The notes below the pieces were generated by a model. The model saw only the letters and a program-made list of their open reading frames with translations. It was not told where the DNA came from and ran no database searches. DNA of 7,466 nt, taken from positions 1 through 7,466 of the forward strand of contig JAHINZ010000253.1 of assembly GCA_018895795.1 (NCBI GenBank), given 5' to 3'. The translations under genes were made by a program, and so were the position numbers. This document shows positions 5,134-7,466 of the stretch, one piece after another (the stretch's first letter is position 1; the number at the start of each line of letters is the position of its first letter). Source of the stretch: Alphaproteobacteria bacterium. GTDB lineage: Bacteria; Pseudomonadota; Alphaproteobacteria; Caulobacterales; Caulobacteraceae.

Positions 5134-6645
5134 ATGAGCGAGCCGTCTTCCGTGTTCCGGCCCGATTATAATTGTTGGCGCGTCGAGACCGCCGACAGGC
5201 TGGCTCTGTTCATCGACAACGACGAAACCTTCGACGCTCTGAAGCCGCTGCTGCTGGCGGCCAAGCGCTCGATCTGGATCCTGGCCTGGGTGTTCGACCC
5301 CCTGACGCGCCTGGATCCGGATCGCGTCAAGAAGAGCGGCGATCCGCGACATGCCGATCGCATCGGCTTGCTTCTGCGCCGGCAGGCGGCCCTCAATCCC
5401 GCCCTGGACGTGCGGGTTCTGGCTTGGGACATGCCACTGCCGATCGCCGCGGCCCTGCTGTTCGCGCCCCAGCGCGGGGCGGCTTTCTTCGCCGGCTCGC
5501 GCGTGAAGTACCATCTGGACAGCACGCTGCCTCAGTCCGCCTGTCACCACCAGAAGGTGATCATCATCGACGGGGCGACGGCCCTGGTCAGCGGCGGCGA
5601 CGTCGCCGTGGACCGCTGGGACACCTGCGAGCATCTCGACGACAATCCGATCCGGCGCCTGCCGAACGTGCGCCGCTATCCCGCCCGCCACGAGGTGGCG
5701 ATGCTGGTCGACGGGCGAGCGGCCGGCGCGCTGGGCGACCTGTTCGCGGAACGCTGGCGCAACGCCACCGGCGAGACGGTCTTTCAGCCGGTAGAGCCCG
5801 GGGAAGCGCCGTGGCCCCCGAACCGGTCGCCGGATCTGCGACAGACTCCGGTGGCGATCAGCCGGACCAGCGCGGCCTGGAAGGGGCGGCCCGAAGTCAT
5901 CGAAAACCTGCTGCTGCACCTGACCGGCATCCGCGCGGCCAAGCGACTGATCTATCTGGAAAACCAGTACCTGACCTCGCCGATCATCGTCGAAGCCCTG
6001 GCCGAACGGCTGGCCGAGGTCGATGGACCCGAGATCGTGACGATCGGGCCGGCGCACAGTCCCAGCTATTTCGACCAGATCACCATGGACAGCGCCCGAA
6101 CCTCGGCCATCAATCGTCTACGGTCGGTCGATGTCCACAAGCGGTTTTCGGCCTTCAGCGCCCACACCGCCAAGGGTGGGCCGATCATCGTCCATTCCAA
6201 GGTCGCCATTATCGACGATCGGCTGTTGCGGGTGGGCTCGGCCAATCTGAACAATCGCTCGATCGGGCTGGACACCGAATGCGACCTGGCTTTCGAAGCG
6301 ACGACCGAGCCGCAGCGTGAGGTGATCACGGCCTTTTTGGCGCGGATGGTGGGCCATTTCCTGGCTCGCGACCCCGTCGACGTGCGCGCCACCCTGGCCC
6401 GCGAAGGCGGCCTGGCGGCGACCATCAATGCGCTGGACGTCAAGGGCGGGCCGCCGCGCCGGCTGAAGCCCGTACCGATCAAGCATTTGACGGGGGTTCA
6501 GCAGTTCATCGCCGACTGGAATCTGGGCGACGCCATCTCTCCTGACGACGCCTGGCGACCCTGGGGCCGCCGCGAGCGTCTCAAGCGGGATCTGGTTCGC
6601 CTGGCCTCGCCGCCGCCGACGCTGCCGGAGCATTTGCAGCCGTGA
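5134..6645 (+). CDS. Phospholipase D / cardiolipin-synthase-like protein with two HKD motifs
   Basis: This 503-residue protein is a full-length PLD-superfamily enzyme. Its two active-site motifs are H139-Q-K141 with D146, followed by SGGD (153-156), and H354-S-K356 with D361, followed by GSANLNNRS (368-376). Both HKD motifs are intact, so hydrolysis or transfer through a phosphohistidine intermediate is expected. Family members either hydrolyse phospholipids (PLD) or join two phosphatidylglycerols, or phosphatidylglycerol and phosphatidylethanolamine, into cardiolipin. There is no N-terminal pair of membrane helices, unlike ClsA, so it is closer in plan to soluble or peripheral ClsB/ClsC types or to PLD proper. 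RYPARHEVAMLVDG (181-194) and ENQYLTSP (276-283) are typical of PLD-like proteins of this layout. AGGAG at 5125-5129 precedes the ATG. Its last 21 codons and stop overlap the end of the opposite EEP gene. Confidence 0.94.
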   Translation: MSEPSSVFRPDYNCWRVETADRLALFIDNDETFDALKPLLLAAKRSIWILAWVFDPLTRLDPDRVKKSGDPRHADRIGLLLRRQAALNPALDVRVLAWDMPLPIAAALLFAPQRGAAFFAGSRVKYHLDSTLPQSACHHQKVIIIDGATALVSGGDVAVDRWDTCEHLDDNPIRRLPNVRRYPARHEVAMLVDGRAAGALGDLFAERWRNATGETVFQPVEPGEAPWPPNRSPDLRQTPVAISRTSAAWKGRPEVIENLLLHLTGIRAAKRLIYLENQYLTSPIIVEALAERLAEVDGPEIVTIGPAHSPSYFDQITMDSARTSAINRLRSVDVHKRFSAFSAHTAKGGPIIVHSKVAIIDDRLLRVGSANLNNRSIGLDTECDLAFEATTEPQREVITAFLARMVGHFLARDPVDVRATLAREGGLAATINALDVKGGPPRRLKPVPIKHLTGVQQFIADWNLGDAISPDDAWRPWGRRERLKRDLVRLASPPPTLPEHLQP

Positions 6646-7381
6646 TCTCCAGATCCACGACCAGCGGCAGGTGGTCCGAGGCCACCCGCGCCCGGGCGTC
6701 ATAGGGCGAGCGGACCGACACGGTCTCCAGGCCCTTGGTCAGGAAGACGTGGTCGATGCGCATGAACGGGAAGCTGGACGGGAATGTCGCCGTCGCCGGC
6801 CGAAGCCAGGTCCCGCTGGGCGTCTGGGCGTCGCGCAGGGCGGCGCGAAGCATGCGATAGGTGGCCGAGTAGGGCGAGGCGTTGAAATCCCCCAGCAACA
6901 CGCCAGGCGCGGTCCAGGCGTCGGACGCCATCCAGTGCTCGCCCAGCAAGGCGGCGGCCTGGCGTTTCTGTTCCTGCGGCACGAGGCCGAGATGGGTGTT
7001 GATGATCTGGACCGGCGTGTCGCCGACCATCACCTCGACCCACAGGGCCCCGCGCGGCTCCAGGCCCGGCACGCGACGATACAGCGGCAGGTCCCCGGCC
7101 TTGATCCGGCGTTCGGGCAGGGCGGTCAGAATGGCGTCGCCATACAGTTCCTCTTCCACCGCCATGGCCGGGTGGAAGTGGGACTTCATCTTCAGCAGTT
7201 CAGCCAGGCGATGGGCCTGATCCACCGTCTTGGTGCGGCGGCGCAGGACGTCCAGTTCCTGCAGCGCCACCACGTCGGGATTCTCGGCGGCGATCACCTC
7301 GGCGATGCGCTCCACGTCGAGCGCCCGGTCCGTGCCCACGCAGCGGTGGACGTTGTAGGTCATGAGACGAAGCGTCTTCAT
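6581..7381 (-). CDS. Endonuclease/exonuclease/phosphatase (EEP) family hydrolase
   Basis: This 266-residue protein has the DNase I-like fold shared by exonuclease III, sphingomyelinases and inositol phosphatases. The metal-dependent active site is complete: N10 (TYNV), E42 (QELD), H130 (NTHLG), D165 and N167 (GDFN), D210 (RIDHVF) and H237 (SDHLPL). The length and the lack of base-excision features point to the YbhP-like group, which acts on a phosphodiester or phosphomonoester of unknown identity; no DNA-repair role is evident. There is no signal peptide. The ATG overlaps the stop of the gene before it as ATGA, and no strong ribosome-binding site is visible, so coupled translation is likely. 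Its last 21 codons (Ala/Pro-rich tail, 246-266) lie antisense to the phospholipase D gene. In E. coli ybhP sits beside clsB, a PLD-type cardiolipin synthase, which supports a shared lipid-related role as inference. Confidence 0.94.
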   Translation of the reverse strand: MKTLRLMTYNVHRCVGTDRALDVERIAEVIAAENPDVVALQELDVLRRRTKTVDQAHRLAELLKMKSHFHPAMAVEEELYGDAILTALPERRIKAGDLPLYRRVPGLEPRGALWVEVMVGDTPVQIINTHLGLVPQEQKRQAAALLGEHWMASDAWTAPGVLLGDFNASPYSATYRMLRAALRDAQTPSGTWLRPATATFPSSFPFMRIDHVFLTKGLETVSVRSPYDARARVASDHLPLVVDLEITAANAPAASAAARPGEPDPA

Positions 7382-7466
7382 CCGTCGAACAGATCGCCCG
7401 AGACCAGCGGAAGTTCCTTGCCGGAAGACTTTCCTTGGGTGGTCGCGCCGTTGCGGCTGAGCATGA
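7378..7466 (-). CDS. C-terminal end of an unidentified protein (partial)
   Basis: On the minus strand the frame is open from the window edge to a TGA at 7380-7378, and it encodes a 28-residue end beginning at an in-frame Met (7464): MLSRNGATTQGKSSGKEL, then PLVSGDLFDG. The stop overlaps the EEP start codon as ATGA. This tight join, the continuous reading frame and the absence of other signal in these bases suggest the end of a real gene that enters from beyond the window, in an operon with the EEP gene. The residues are Ser/Gly/Lys-rich, then acidic, and I do not recognise the family. A free-standing 28-residue peptide from ATG 7464 is less likely. Confidence 0.55.
   Translation of the reverse strand, partial: MLSRNGATTQGKSSGKELPLVSGDLFDG

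Noticed and set aside
4852..6057. 401-codon minus-strand open frame across the P-II end and the PLD gene
   Set aside because: Its product is Arg/Gly/Gln-rich with no recognisable domain, and it opposes the PLD gene, whose HKD motifs are intact. It is a composition artefact, as is the 382-codon plus-strand frame at 5172-6320.
1..7466. Mobile element, defence island, CRISPR, tRNA or rRNA
   Set aside because: No transposase, integrase, toxin-antitoxin pair, regularly spaced repeat or tRNA-like fold was seen; genes and composition are uniform across the window.

Overview
The window reads as a GC-rich alphaproteobacterial chromosome segment, most likely from the Caulobacteraceae (Caulobacter, Brevundimonas or Phenylobacterium type). 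The reasons are the strong G/C third-position bias, the polyhydroxybutyrate gene pair, a secreted protein that resembles a Caulobacter-lineage family, and a methyltransferase divergent from gloB with an alphaproteobacterial style of SAM-binding motif. The genus is an inference; no rRNA or other marker gene is present. Gene density is high. I see no tRNA, rRNA, CRISPR array, insertion sequence, prophage or integration site.

Layout, left to right. (1) The last codons of a thiolase (phaA), a stem-loop, then phaB (148-873, +), which together make (R)-3-hydroxybutyryl-CoA for PHB storage; a long GC stem-loop follows phaB. (2) A signal-peptide-bearing protein of unknown function (1064-1846, +), convergent with a small winged-helix regulator (1892-2332, -). 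(3) A minus-strand pair, glyoxalase II (gloB, 2898-3644) and a DUF985-type cupin (2437-2901), joined by an ATGA stop/start overlap, with two mutually exclusive stem-loops between the cupin and the regulator. (4) A class I SAM-methyltransferase-like gene (3726-4547, +), divergent from gloB. (5) A P-II nitrogen signalling protein (4575-4919, +), close behind the methyltransferase. (6) A two-HKD phospholipase D/cardiolipin-synthase-like enzyme (5134-6645, +), whose 3' end overlaps by 65 bp the convergent 3' end of an endonuclease/exonuclease/phosphatase (EEP) family gene (6581-7381, -). (7) The C-terminal end of a further minus-strand gene, coupled to the EEP gene by another ATGA overlap.

Functionally this is a patchwork of housekeeping and metabolic genes: carbon storage, methylglyoxal detoxification, nitrogen status sensing and phospholipid metabolism. 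I did not find a convincing new multi-gene system. The observations most worth a second look are the antisense 3' overlap of the PLD and EEP genes (families that also pair in E. coli ybhP-clsB), the P-II gene without amtB or glnA on either side, a dyad that overlaps both the methyltransferase stop codon and a possible P-II promoter, and the two uncharacterised proteins (secreted protein and regulator) that face each other.
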